A stretch of 64,000 nt of DNA from DASSYK01 sp036258315 (GCA_036258315.1 DATADX010000067.1:47433-111432); one strand, 5' to 3'. Positions 36,204 through 45,168 are shown, numbered from the stretch's first letter. Translations and numbers: made by a program. The notes: generated by a model from the sequence alone, not told the origin.

Positions 36204-38050
36204 TCGGGCTCCGTTTCCTCCCGTCTCCCCGGCGGCTCCTCGGCCCGCTCCTCGCGCTCGCGCCGGCGCTCGGAGCGGCGCTTCTTGCGCTCGCGCCGCT
36301 GCTTGCCCGCCGCGCGCCGCTGCTCCAGCGCCCGCCCGCGCTCCACCAGCGCCGCGAGCTTCAGCTGCTGGGCGTCGGAGCCCGAGCCGACTCCGTTCGC
36401 GGCGATGATCGCGAGCGAAGCGCCCGCCAGCAGGCAGGCGAGCGGCGCCAGCACGTCGGTGAACTGCTCGCCCGTGAACATGAACAGCAGGTCCCAGCTC
36501 GCCCCGAGCCCGGCGTCGAAGCGCCCGGAGAGGTCTACCAGCAGGGCGAGCGCCGGGAGCAGGCCGAGCGCGACGAGCGCGGCCGCACCCAGCCGGCCTC
36601 GCGGGGCGGCGCCGGCCGCGGCTGGGATGAGGGCCTGGAGGCCCACCGCGACCAGCAGTCCCAGGTACGGGTTGGCGAGCCAGATGCCGAAACCGGCGAG
36701 GGCCGCGAGGGAGAGCGCCGCCGCCGGCGCGGTGCCGGCCAGGCCGAGTGACGGGGGCAGCAGCGGACGGAGCAGGAAGGCGACCGCGAGCACCACGAGG
36801 ATCGCCACGGCGATCCCGATCCTGCCGCTCAGGCCGAGCCCTTCCTCCGCCGGGTCGAACGGGAAGTCGGGGCTCGGGATCATCCCCACCGTCGCGAACA
36901 CGTAGACGGCGGCCGCGCCGAACACGAAGGGAACTGCCCGCAGCGCCGCCCAGCCGAGCGCGCGTGCGGCCTCGGCCGGGCTGCCGGCGCCCGCGGCGAG
37001 ACCGGCGCCGGCGACGATCGCGACCGACGCCAGCAGCGCCAACCCGAGCAGCGCGAGGGTCCAGCCGGGCAGCAGGTTGCCGACGAGCCCGATGTAGGCG
37101 TCGGGACCGTGCTCGGTCGGACTCGGTGCCGCGTCGAGCGCCAGGATCAGCGCCAGCGTTGCGCGGCCGAAGCGGTCGAGCGTGTCGCCGCTGACCGCGT
37201 CCGGGTCGTCCCCGCTGGCAGGCAGCGGCAGCTCGCCGTCGGAGGAGAGCCGTACCGAGTCGAGCCCGGCCGCGATCAGCGGACCCTGCTCGCCGAGGCC
37301 GGAGGGGATCGCGAGCCGGAACAGCTCGCTGAGCGGGTCCTCGTCCCCGGCGGGCCGCCCGACCTCGTCCGAGACGATCGCGCTCGCAGTGCGTTCGAGC
37401 TGGATGCTCGTGCTCTCGGGGCCGCTCGACCACGGGATCACGAGCGGCGGGGACGGCCGCACCGCCGCGGGCTGGCTGAGCACGATCGCCGTGTCCAGCA
37501 GGTTCGCCTCGCTGTAGTCGCGGATGAAGCGTCGCGCCCCGAGCGCGCCGATGCTCGCGCCGTCGGTCGACACCAGGACCAGCGTCTTCTCGTGGGTGGA
37601 GCCTCCGAGCGCAGCGGCGATCTCGAGCAGCGCCGCGGTGGAGGCGATCCCCGAGGCGGCGCCGGGACCGGCGGCGCTGTCCCGTCCGGCGATCAGGGCG
37701 ATCTGGCGCTCGGTGCGTCCCGGCAGGACGAGGATCAGGTTGCGAAGCTCGACGTCGTCACCGTCGAACGAGGCCTGGAAGCGCTGCTCGGCCAGCTCGG
37801 CCCCGGGGATCGCGGCGAAGCGGGCCTGGACGAGGTCGGCGAGCGCGGCGTCCTGGTCCGACCCCGGGGTGGGCGCGGACTGCGACTCCGCGAGGTCCCC
37901 GGCCAGCGTGGTCGCGGCCTCCCCGTCGAAGGCGTCGGGGGAGAGGGGCGGGCGCAGCGGCTGGGGAACCCCCTGCAAGGAGAACATCGCGATCAGGCCC
38001 GCAACCGGCACGATCAGCAAGGTCGCTCTCCAAAGACGCAGGTCGATCAC
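36137..38050 (-). CDS. Membrane protein with decayed M28-peptidase-like outer domain
   Basis: The 637-aa protein has an N-terminal anchor (LLIVPVAGLIAMFSLQG) and an outer domain of about 270 residues that follows the M28 aminopeptidase pattern (RNLILVLPGR, IALIAGRDSAAGPGAASGIAS, LVSTDGASIGALGARRFI). At least eight membrane spans follow, then a very basic, then acidic C-terminal tail. The expected zinc ligands are replaced: HxD by GRD, the GANDN Asp by Ala/Ser, and the EE pair by AS. It is therefore probably a pseudo-peptidase that binds or senses rather than cuts. GTG 38050 lies only 17 bp from the divergent response regulator. Confidence 0.72.
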   Translation of the reverse strand: MIDLRLWRATLLIVPVAGLIAMFSLQGVPQPLRPPLSPDAFDGEAATTLAGDLAESQSAPTPGSDQDAALADLVQARFAAIPGAELAEQRFQASFDGDDVELRNLILVLPGRTERQIALIAGRDSAAGPGAASGIASTAALLEIAAALGGSTHEKTLVLVSTDGASIGALGARRFIRDYSEANLLDTAIVLSQPAAVRPSPPLVIPWSSGPESTSIQLERTASAIVSDEVGRPAGDEDPLSELFRLAIPSGLGEQGPLIAAGLDSVRLSSDGELPLPASGDDPDAVSGDTLDRFGRATLALILALDAAPSPTEHGPDAYIGLVGNLLPGWTLALLGLALLASVAIVAGAGLAAGAGSPAEAARALGWAALRAVPFVFGAAAVYVFATVGMIPSPDFPFDPAEEGLGLSGRIGIAVAILVVLAVAFLLRPLLPPSLGLAGTAPAAALSLAALAGFGIWLANPYLGLLVAVGLQALIPAAAGAAPRGRLGAAALVALGLLPALALLVDLSGRFDAGLGASWDLLFMFTGEQFTDVLAPLACLLAGASLAIIAANGVGSGSDAQQLKLAALVERGRALEQRRAAGKQRRERKKRRSERRREREERAEEPPGRREETEPDQPEPARDPRMWSKPDAATARP

Positions 38051-38054
38051 TTCA

Positions 38055-38060
38055 TAATCT
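38055..38060 (+). promoter_or_regulatory. -10-like TAATCT before response regulator
   Basis: TAATCT is 7 nt before ATG 38068 in a gap of only 17 bp between divergent genes. Any -35 of this promoter must lie within the M28-like gene. Confidence 0.5.
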
Positions 38061-38067
38061 TCGAGGA

Positions 38068-38778
38068 ATGGCCCGCACTCAGGCGCGGATCCTGCTCGTT
38101 GACGACGAGCAGGCCGTGCAGACGCTTCTCACCTACCCACTCCGCAAGGAAGGGTATGACGTGGTCCCGGCGCTCGACGGCCAGGAGGCGCTCGATCGCT
38201 TCGCAGAGCAGCGCTTCGATCTGGTGGTGCTCGACATCATGCTCCCGAAGCTCGATGGGATCGAGGTCTGCCGCCGCCTCCGCACCCGCAGTCAGGTCCC
38301 GATCATCATGCTGACGGCGAAGGGCGACGAGCAGGACAAGGTCGTCGGCCTCGAGATCGGAGCCGACGACTACATCACCAAGCCGTTCTCGGTGCGCGAG
38401 TTCCGCAGCCGGGTGAAGGCGGCACTTCGTCGGGGCAAGATGGCGGGCCGCGGCGGGACGGCGGGCGAGCCGATCCGGGTCGGCGAGCTGGAGCTCGACT
38501 TCGAGCGCCGCGCGACGCTCGTCAAGAGCCGCCCGGTCCAGCTCACCTACGTCGAGTTCGAGATTCTCGCGACGCTCGCCGCCGAGCCTGGGCGTGTGTT
38601 CGGGCGCGAGGCGCTGCTCGAGCACGTCTGGGGAGACTCGACCTACCGCGACCCGCGGACCGTGGACGTCCACATCCGGCACCTGCGCGAGAAGATCGAG
38701 GAGGATCCGAAGCACCCCGAGTACCTGTTCACGGTCCGCGGCGTCGGCTATCGCTTCAGGGACGCCGAGCGCGACTAG
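38068..38778 (+). CDS. OmpR/PhoB-family response regulator
   Basis: The 236-aa protein has a receiver domain with DDEQAV acidic pair, phospho-acceptor Asp56 in LVVLDIMLPKLDG, switch residues in MLTAKGDEQDK and Lys in YITKPFSVREF. A winged-helix effector follows (RPVQLTYVEFEILATLA, RTVDVHIRHLREKIEED, VRGVGYRF). It should bind DNA on phosphorylation by the histidine kinase encoded 10 bp downstream. The adjoining HtrA-type protease suggests an envelope-stress or cell-wall role like MprA or CssR, which is inference from context. Confidence 0.96.
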   Translation: MARTQARILLVDDEQAVQTLLTYPLRKEGYDVVPALDGQEALDRFAEQRFDLVVLDIMLPKLDGIEVCRRLRTRSQVPIIMLTAKGDEQDKVVGLEIGADDYITKPFSVREFRSRVKAALRRGKMAGRGGTAGEPIRVGELELDFERRATLVKSRPVQLTYVEFEILATLAAEPGRVFGREALLEHVWGDSTYRDPRTVDVHIRHLREKIEEDPKHPEYLFTVRGVGYRFRDAERD

Positions 38779-38788
38779 CGAGGGCCCG

Positions 38789-40243
38789 GTGAGCTGGAGT
38801 CGTTTCGACACGCTTCGCAACCGGCTGGTGCTGTTGATCTTCGCGATCACCGCGGCGGCGATCGGGTTCGTCTACCTCTACGTGGTCCCCCAGCTGGAGT
38901 CGAGCCTGACCGCCGAGAAGCTGCGGCGCCTCGAGCGCCTCGGCAATGACCAGGCCCAGCTCCTCGCGCAGACTCTCGCCGACGGCGCTCCTCAGGCCGA
39001 GGTCGAGAACCTGGTCCGGAGCCTCTCGCAGGCGACCGAGAGCCGCGTCACCCTGCTCGCGGTCCGCGACGAGGGCGAGTCCGCCGAGCCGGACTTCGTG
39101 GTCGCCGACTCGCAGGGCGAGCCGACGGCGATCCAGGGCAGCTACGACGCGGCGGCGAACGCCGTCGCGGACGGGCGGGTCAGCTCCCAGGTCGAGACGA
39201 TCGCGGGAGAGCGCGTCGGTGCCTCGGCCGTCCCGGTCGCAGTCGACAGCGGCACGCAGTGGGTCGCGGTGCTGTCGAGCCCGCTTGACGACGTCGACGA
39301 CAACGTCGCCCTGATCCGCCGCCAGATCCTGATCGCCGGTGGGATCGCCCTCGCCGCCGCCGGACTGGTCGGCTTCTGGGCGGCGGGCGCCGTCTCGAGG
39401 CGGCTGCGAAGGCTGCGGCGCGCGGCCGAGCAGGTCGCCCGGGGCGACTTCAGCCAGCCGATCCCGATCGAGTCGCACGACGAGCTCGGCCAGCTCGCGC
39501 GCAGCTTCAACGAGATGCAGCGGCGGCTCGAACGGCTCGACAGCTCGCGCAAGGAGTTCATCGCGAACGCCTCGCACGAGCTGCGCACGCCGATCTTCTC
39601 GCTCGGCGGATTCGTCGAGCTGCTCGAGACGGAGCAGCTGACGGCCGAGGAGCGCAGGCGGTTCGTGACAGAGATGCGGGGCCAGATCGAGCGCCTGGAG
39701 AAGCTGACCCTCGACCTGCTGGACCTCTCCAAGCTCGACGCCGACGCGATGGAGATCAGGCGCGAACGGGTCGACCTGAAGCGGCTCGCCCGCGAGGTCG
39801 CCGGAGAGTTCCGCCCCGCCGCGCGCAGCCACGATTCCAAGCTCGAGGTGCGGGGCCGGGGGCAGGCCACGGCGCTCGCCGACCCCGACCGGGTCAGCCA
39901 GATCATCCGTATCCTGATCGACAATGCGCTCACGCACACAGCCGAGGGAACGGTCGTGACGGTGACCGCGGTCAGCGGCAACGGCGCCGCCCAGCTGATC
40001 GTCGGCGACGACGGACGCGGGATTGAACCGCGGGCGATCGGCCGCGTCTTCGACCGCTTCTACAGCGGCGGCAGCGCGACCGGCTCGGGCCTCGGGCTCG
40101 CGATCGCCGCCGAGCTGGCGGCCCGAATGGGAGGCGATCTCCAGGTCGTCTCGCAACGCGGGTTCACCGCCTTCACCCTTTCGCTGCCGCTCGGTGAGAC
40201 CCGGCGCGGCCGCCGCAGGCCGCCCGCAGAGGCGCCGGCGTGA
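38789..40243 (+). CDS. Sensor histidine kinase (HAMP, HisKA, HATPase)
   Basis: The 484-aa protein has two membrane spans (LVLLIFAITAAAIGFVYLYVV and ILIAGGIALAAAGLVGFWAAG) around a 150-residue outer sensor of the sCache/DUF-like type, then HAMP (RRLRRLRRAAEQVARGDFS). The H-box NASHELRTPIFSLGGF carries phospho-His263, and the ATPase has an N-box QIIRILIDNALTH, DDGRGIEPRAIGRVFDRFY and GSGLGLAI. It is a complete kinase. GTG 38789 follows the regulator after 10 bp, and the stop overlaps the protease start (GTGA). Confidence 0.95.
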   Translation: MSWSRFDTLRNRLVLLIFAITAAAIGFVYLYVVPQLESSLTAEKLRRLERLGNDQAQLLAQTLADGAPQAEVENLVRSLSQATESRVTLLAVRDEGESAEPDFVVADSQGEPTAIQGSYDAAANAVADGRVSSQVETIAGERVGASAVPVAVDSGTQWVAVLSSPLDDVDDNVALIRRQILIAGGIALAAAGLVGFWAAGAVSRRLRRLRRAAEQVARGDFSQPIPIESHDELGQLARSFNEMQRRLERLDSSRKEFIANASHELRTPIFSLGGFVELLETEQLTAEERRRFVTEMRGQIERLEKLTLDLLDLSKLDADAMEIRRERVDLKRLAREVAGEFRPAARSHDSKLEVRGRGQATALADPDRVSQIIRILIDNALTHTAEGTVVTVTAVSGNGAAQLIVGDDGRGIEPRAIGRVFDRFYSGGSATGSGLGLAIAAELAARMGGDLQVVSQRGFTAFTLSLPLGETRRGRRRPPAEAPA

Positions 40244-41421
40244 GGTCAAGCAGAGCAGGCCTCGCCGCGGCGCTTGCCGCGGCGACTGCGCTGGCGCTGA
40301 GCGCCTGCGGGGGAGACGATGAACCGAGCACCTCGGAATCCGCGGCGACGACCATGACCGAGCAGGTCCTGGTCCAGTCCTCGGGAGGGGACTTCAACGC
40401 GGCCGAGGTCTACGAGAAGGCCTCCCCCGCCGTGGTCACGGTGATCTCGATCTTCGGCAACGAAGGCGATGCGCTGCTGCAGGGGGGAGCAGGACAGGGC
40501 TCGGGCTTCGTCGTCTCCGACGACGGCGAGGTCATCACCAACACCCACGTCATCACCACGGGCGGCCAGGGCAACGGCGGCGGCGAGCCGAAGGAGGCGA
40601 ACCAGGTGTTCGTCGAGTTCAGCGACCGGAATCGCGTCCCAGCCGACGTGATCGGCTTCGATCCCGACGCCGACGTCGCCCTGATCAAGGTCGATCCCGA
40701 CGGCCTCGACCTGCACGCGCTTCAGATCTCGGATCGCGCGGAATTTGCGGTCGGCGAGCCGGTCGCCGCGATCGGGAGCCCGTTCGGCGAGCGCCAGTCG
40801 CTCTCCACCGGGATCGTCTCCGCCGTCGACCGCTCGATCGACTCGCTGACCGCGTTCACGATCGACAATGCGATCCAGACCGACGCCTCGATCAACCCCG
40901 GCAACTCAGGCGGGCCGCTGCTCGACGGCAAGGGCGAGGTGATCGGGATCAACCAGCAGATCGAGACTCAGTCGGGCTCCAACTCGGGCGTCGGCTTCGC
41001 GATTCCGGCAACCGCGATCCGATACTCGCTCGATCAGCTCCGCGAGGACGGCGAGGTCGAGTACGCCTACCTCGGGGTTTCGACCCAGGGCGTCTACCCG
41101 CAACTCGCCGACGAGCTCGACATCGGGAGCGACACCGGTGCGCTGATCTCGTCGGTCGTTGCCGACGGGCCCGCCGACAGGGCCGGCCTGCGCGGCGCCG
41201 ACGGAGAGCAGACCTTCCAGGGCCTGCCCGTGGAGACCGGGGGCGACGTGATCGTCGCGGTCGACGGGACCGAGCTGAAGAGCGAGAGCGACCTCGCCGA
41301 GCTGATCTCCCGCCAGCGCCCCGGCCAGACGGTCACCCTGGTGATCCTCCGCGACGGCGACCGCAAGCAGGTCGAGGTCGAGCTCGACCCGCGGCCCGAG
41401 AGGGTCGCGCAGGGCGGGTGA
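40240..41421 (+). CDS. HtrA/DegP-type serine protease with PDZ domain, lipoprotein
   Basis: The 393-aa protein has a lipoprotein signal (AATALALSACGG, lipid on the Cys), so it should act outside the membrane. The trypsin-like domain carries the triad His103 (TNTHVIT), Asp145 (DADVALIKV) and Ser223 (GNSGGPLLDG). The C-terminal PDZ domain (YLGVSTQGVYPQLADELDI to LVILRDGDRKQVEVELD) selects misfolded or cleaved substrates. Its GTG overlaps the kinase stop, linking protease synthesis to the two-component system as in CssRS/MprAB-type stress circuits. Its own stop overlaps the IMPase start. Confidence 0.96.
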   Translation: MRSSRAGLAAALAAATALALSACGGDDEPSTSESAATTMTEQVLVQSSGGDFNAAEVYEKASPAVVTVISIFGNEGDALLQGGAGQGSGFVVSDDGEVITNTHVITTGGQGNGGGEPKEANQVFVEFSDRNRVPADVIGFDPDADVALIKVDPDGLDLHALQISDRAEFAVGEPVAAIGSPFGERQSLSTGIVSAVDRSIDSLTAFTIDNAIQTDASINPGNSGGPLLDGKGEVIGINQQIETQSGSNSGVGFAIPATAIRYSLDQLREDGEVEYAYLGVSTQGVYPQLADELDIGSDTGALISSVVADGPADRAGLRGADGEQTFQGLPVETGGDVIVAVDGTELKSESDLAELISRQRPGQTVTLVILRDGDRKQVEVELDPRPERVAQGG

Positions 41422-42341
41422 TCCGCCGGCTCTGCGTCGAGCTGGCGCACGACCTCCGCGAACAGGTCCTGCCTGAGCTCGGCGCTCACGCCTCACGCGC
41501 GCACGCCGGCGAGGCCGCCGGCGGCGACGTCACCTTCGCGATCGACGAGAGCGCCGAGGTGCGGATGGAGGAGTTCCTCGCCGAGCGCGCGCCCGAGGTC
41601 GCCTTCTACTCGGAGGACCGGGGGATGGTCGCGGCGGCGGACGGCGCGGCGGAATGGGTGCTAGTGGTGGACCCGATCGACGGCACCAGGCCCGCGGTTG
41701 CCGGCCTCGAGTCCTGCTGCGTGTCGGTCGCGGCGGCGCGCCTCGACGGCGAGCCGATGATGGCGGACGTCGAGGTGGGCGTGATAGTCGAGATCAAGAG
41801 CGGCCGGAGCTTCGTGGCCGAGCGCGGTGGGGGGCTGGACCCGGCGCCGACGCTGTCGGCGAACACCTCGATCGAGCGGATGTTCTGGACCTATGGCCTG
41901 CGCGGCCGCCCGGCGCGCGAGCTGATCGAGGTGATCGCCGAGCTCGTCGACGCCTCCTCGGTCGGCGGTGCCACCTTCGACCTCGGGTCGGCGACCTTCG
42001 ACATGACCCGGGTCGCAACCGGTCAGCTCGACGCTTACGTGGAGCCGGGCCCGCGGATCGTCGACGACGTCCCCGGTGCGCGGGAGGCGTTCGAGCGGGT
42101 CGGCGGCGGATCGATCCTCAACAACTCGCCCTACGACCTCGCGGCGGCGGTGCTCTGCCTGCGGGAGGCGGGAGCGGTCGTCACGGACGCCTATGGCCGG
42201 GATCTCTCGGCGAGGCGGCTGCTGGGCTCGAGCCACGAGTTTCAGATGTCGTGCGTCGCCGCGGCCAATCGGGAGCTCCACGCGAGCATCTGCGCGAGGC
42301 TCGACGCGGGGATCGAGCGGTTGGCAGCCCAGGCTCGATAG
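41418..42341 (+). CDS. Inositol-monophosphatase-family protein
   Basis: The 307-aa protein contains the IMPase metal site VVDPIDGTRPA (DPIDGT), an upstream Glu-Asp pair YSEDRGM and a late NSPYDLAAAVLCLREAGAVVTDAYG, which corresponds to the WDxAA motif with Tyr in place of Trp. It should hydrolyse a phosphomonoester such as inositol or a sugar phosphate; in this order it may supply the trehalose-type pathway just downstream, but that is inference. The GTG start overlaps the protease stop by 4 bases. No signal peptide is present. Confidence 0.9.
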   Translation: MIRRLCVELAHDLREQVLPELGAHASRAHAGEAAGGDVTFAIDESAEVRMEEFLAERAPEVAFYSEDRGMVAAADGAAEWVLVVDPIDGTRPAVAGLESCCVSVAAARLDGEPMMADVEVGVIVEIKSGRSFVAERGGGLDPAPTLSANTSIERMFWTYGLRGRPARELIEVIAELVDASSVGGATFDLGSATFDMTRVATGQLDAYVEPGPRIVDDVPGAREAFERVGGGSILNNSPYDLAAAVLCLREAGAVVTDAYGRDLSARRLLGSSHEFQMSCVAAANRELHASICARLDAGIERLAAQAR

Positions 42342-42380
42342 CTTTCTCGGCTTGATCGCGTTTCGGGCCCGGGGGCAAAC

Positions 42381-43622
42381 GTGCTGACGGAGGTACCGCT
42401 CGGGAACAAGTCCCTGGCCGACTACACGCACCTCGTCGGCCGCGGCCTGGTCGAGGAGATCCGCGAGCTGGTCGAGCCGCTGAAGGGGAAGAAGGTCCTG
42501 CACGTGAGCGCAACCGCGTTCGGCGGCGGGGTCTCGGAGATCCTCTACACGCTCGTGCCCCTGATGCGCGACGTCGGCCTCGAGGTCTCGTGGCAGATCA
42601 TCATGGGCCGCGAGGAGTTCTTCAACGCGACGAAGCTCCTCCACAACTCCCTCCAGGGCGATCCGAACACGCTCACCCCCAACCAGTGGGAGCTGTTCGA
42701 CCACTACAACAAGATGAACGCCGAGAGCCTCGAGGGCGATTGGGACCTGATCATCACCCACGACCCCCAGCCGGTCGGGATGAAGCACTGGGCCGCGGAC
42801 CACGGCAAGCACTGGGTGTGGCGCTGCCACATCGATCTCTCGGAGCCCAACCCCGATCCGATTCGACGCCTGCAGCCGCTGATCGCCGAGTACGACGCGA
42901 GCGTCTGGCACATGGAGCAGTACGTGCCCGCCAGCCTGAAGGGCCACAGGGGGATCAACATCGTGCCGCCGGCGATCGACCCCCTGTCCCCGAAGAACAT
43001 GGCGCTGTCGCCCGACGACGCGTCCTTCGTCTGCAACCAGTTCGGGATCGACGTCGACCGGCCGCTGATGTGCCAGGTCTCGCGCTTCGACCCCTGGAAG
43101 GACCCGATCGGTGTGATCGACGCCTATCGCCTGGTGACCAAGGAGGTGCCCGAGGTCCAGCTCGCCCTGGTCGGCTCGATGGCCACCGACGATCCGGAGG
43201 GCTGGGAGTTCTTCCAGCGCACCTTCGAGTACGCCGGCTCGGATCCGGACGTCAAGATCCTCAACAACCTCAACAACGTCGGCGCGATCGAGGTGAACGC
43301 GTTCCAGTCCCAGGCGGACGTGCTCATCCAGAAGTCGATCCGCGAAGGGTTCGGGCTGACCGTGTCCGAGGCGCTGTGGAAGGGGAGGCCGACGATCGCC
43401 GGCAAGGTCGGCGGTATCCCGCTCCAGATCGTCGACGGCGAGAGCGGCTACCTGGTCGAGACCCCCCAACAGACCGCCGAGCGAGCGACCCAGGTCCTCC
43501 AGGACCCCGAGCTGGGGCGCCGCCTGGGCAGGGCGGGCAAGGAGCGGGTGCGCGAGCGCTTCCTGACCCCCCGGCTGCTGCTCGATTGGCTGCGGATTTT
43601 CACCTCGCTGGAGAAGGGGTAG
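42381..43622 (+). CDS. treT: GT4 trehalose synthase-like enzyme (TreT type)
   Basis: The 413-aa protein is a GT-B glycosyltransferase. Its N terminus (KVLHVSATAFGGGVSEILYTLVPLMRD) and EEFFNATKLLHNSLQG match archaeal and Thermotoga TreT, which joins NDP-glucose and glucose into trehalose. Donor-site text VSRFDPWKDPIGVIDAYRL and KSIREGFGLTVSEALWKGRP (E-x7-E) are intact. It is followed after 25 bp by a GT20 gene, so the pair probably serves one solute pathway. GTG 42381 is chosen; it has no clear ribosome site or -10. The exact acceptor is not proven. Confidence 0.8.
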   Translation: MLTEVPLGNKSLADYTHLVGRGLVEEIRELVEPLKGKKVLHVSATAFGGGVSEILYTLVPLMRDVGLEVSWQIIMGREEFFNATKLLHNSLQGDPNTLTPNQWELFDHYNKMNAESLEGDWDLIITHDPQPVGMKHWAADHGKHWVWRCHIDLSEPNPDPIRRLQPLIAEYDASVWHMEQYVPASLKGHRGINIVPPAIDPLSPKNMALSPDDASFVCNQFGIDVDRPLMCQVSRFDPWKDPIGVIDAYRLVTKEVPEVQLALVGSMATDDPEGWEFFQRTFEYAGSDPDVKILNNLNNVGAIEVNAFQSQADVLIQKSIREGFGLTVSEALWKGRPTIAGKVGGIPLQIVDGESGYLVETPQQTAERATQVLQDPELGRRLGRAGKERVRERFLTPRLLLDWLRIFTSLEKG

Positions 43623-43635
43623 GCCGCTCGCCTGA

Positions 43636-43641
43636 TACAAA
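43636..43641 (+). promoter_or_regulatory. -10-like TACAAA before GT20 gene
   Basis: TACAAA lies 6 nt before GTG 43648, so the GT20 gene may have its own leaderless promoter besides readthrough. Confidence 0.45.
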
Positions 43642-43647
43642 CGCCTG

Positions 43648-45123
43648 GTGGCCGAGACGCGACCCCTGACGATCGTCTCCAACCGCGGACCGGGCGAGTT
43701 CGGGCTGAACGAGGACGGCGAGCGGGTCGTGCGGCGCGGCGGCGGCGGGCTGGTGACGGCGCTGAGCGGGCTCGTCACCCACCGCAAGGCACTCTGGATC
43801 GCCTCGGCGATGACCGACCAGGACGTCGTGGTCGCGGAGGAGGCCGACGGAGGTCCGACCGAGATCGAGCTCGACGGCGTCAGCTACGAGGTCTGCATGG
43901 TGGCCAGCGACCCGGTCGCCTACGACCGCTTCTACAGCGTGATCGCGAACCCGATCCTCTGGTTCATCCAGCACTACCTCTGGGACCTCTCCAACGCCCC
44001 CGACATCCGGATCGCCGAGAAGGCGGCCTGGGAGCAGGGCTACAAGGTCGTCAACGCCGACATCGCCGCCCAGGTCGTGCGCTCGATCGAGGGCCAGGAC
44101 GACCCGACGGTGATGTTCCACGACTACCACCTCTACACGGCGCCCGGCCTCGTCCGCGCCGCGCGCCCCGACGCCTTCCTGCACCACTTCGTCCACATCC
44201 CGTGGTCGCAGCCCGACTCGTGGCGGATCCTGCCGAACCGCTGGCGCGAGGAGATCTACGCCTCGATGCTCGCCAACGACATCATCGGGTTCCACACCCG
44301 CGCCTACTGCCGCGCCTTCCTGCAGTGCTGCCGGGAGCTGATGGAGCTGGAGGTCGACTGGGAGCGCCGCGCGGTGATTCACGGCGACCGTGAGACCTGG
44401 GTGCGCCATTACCCACTCTCGATCGACACCGGCCGCCTCCTGCGTGCCGCCGAGTCCGAGCAGGTGCTCGAGTACGAGCGGGAGGTGCTGCGCCGGCGTC
44501 GCGAGCACCTGATCCTCCGGGTCGACCGCGCCGATCTCTCCAAGAACGTGCTACGCGGCTTCTCGGCGTTCGACACCTTCCTCGAGCAGCACCCCGAGTT
44601 CCGCGAGAAGGTCACCTTCATCGCCCACCTGCAGCCCTCCCGCCTCGACGTGCCCGCGTACGCCGAGTACATGGAGCGGATCGAGGCGCTGGTCGCGGTC
44701 GTCAACCACCGCCACGGGACGACCGACTGGATGCCGATCGACCTCCGCATCTACGAGAACTTCCCCGAGGCCGTCGCCCGCTACAAGCACTTCGACCTCC
44801 TGATCGTGAACTCGCTGTTCGACGGGATGAACCTGGTCGCAAAGGAGGCGCCAACGCTGAACACACGCAACGGCGTCGTGATGCTGTCCGAGAACACCGG
44901 CGCCCACGAGGAACTCGGCGACTGCACCCTGTCGGTGAACCCGTTCGACATCCAGGAGCAGGCCGACACGATGCACCGGGCGCTGACGATGGACGCCGAG
45001 GAGAAGCGGCTGCGCGCCGAGCGCCTCAAGCAGATCATCACCGCGCGCGACCCTGGCGATTGGGTCGACGAGCAGACCGCCGACATCGCCGCCAAGCACG
45101 AGGGCCGCACGGCCGCTGCCTAG
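43648..45123 (+). CDS. otsA: GT20 glycosyltransferase, trehalose-6-phosphate synthase-like
   Basis: The 491-aa protein is of the OtsA family. It has SNRGPGEFG at the N terminus, HDYHLYTAPGLVR, HHFVHIPWSQPDSWRILP, NDIIGFHTRAYCRAFLQC, VDRADLSKNVLRGFSAF and EAPTLNTRNGVVMLSENTGAHEEL. The usual R-x-D-x-x-K-G loop reads RADLSKN, with Asn in place of Gly, and NRGPGE replaces NRLPV. The sugar-phosphate acceptor may therefore differ from glucose-6-phosphate. It follows the TreT-like gene. No phosphatase of the OtsB type is fused, though the nearby IMPase might dephosphorylate the product. Confidence 0.8.
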   Translation: MAETRPLTIVSNRGPGEFGLNEDGERVVRRGGGGLVTALSGLVTHRKALWIASAMTDQDVVVAEEADGGPTEIELDGVSYEVCMVASDPVAYDRFYSVIANPILWFIQHYLWDLSNAPDIRIAEKAAWEQGYKVVNADIAAQVVRSIEGQDDPTVMFHDYHLYTAPGLVRAARPDAFLHHFVHIPWSQPDSWRILPNRWREEIYASMLANDIIGFHTRAYCRAFLQCCRELMELEVDWERRAVIHGDRETWVRHYPLSIDTGRLLRAAESEQVLEYEREVLRRRREHLILRVDRADLSKNVLRGFSAFDTFLEQHPEFREKVTFIAHLQPSRLDVPAYAEYMERIEALVAVVNHRHGTTDWMPIDLRIYENFPEAVARYKHFDLLIVNSLFDGMNLVAKEAPTLNTRNGVVMLSENTGAHEELGDCTLSVNPFDIQEQADTMHRALTMDAEEKRLRAERLKQIITARDPGDWVDEQTADIAAKHEGRTAAA

Positions 45124-45168
45124 CCGCCGTCAGGCGGCAACCATTTCAAGCGGCTGCTTTGCAGCCGC
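45123..45168. terminator. Two hairpins between convergent genes
   Basis: GCCGCC-GTCA-GGCGGC (45123-45138) starts at the last base of the GT20 stop. GCGGCTGC-TTT-GCAGCCGC (45150-45168) follows. Both lie between genes converging from either side and can fold on either strand, so they may act as a bidirectional, T-less terminator or as repeat palindromes. Confidence 0.55.

Noticed and set aside
41661..43787. 708-codon open frame opposite the IMPase and TreT-like genes
   Set aside because: It covers two clearly coding genes on the other strand and shows no recognisable motif.
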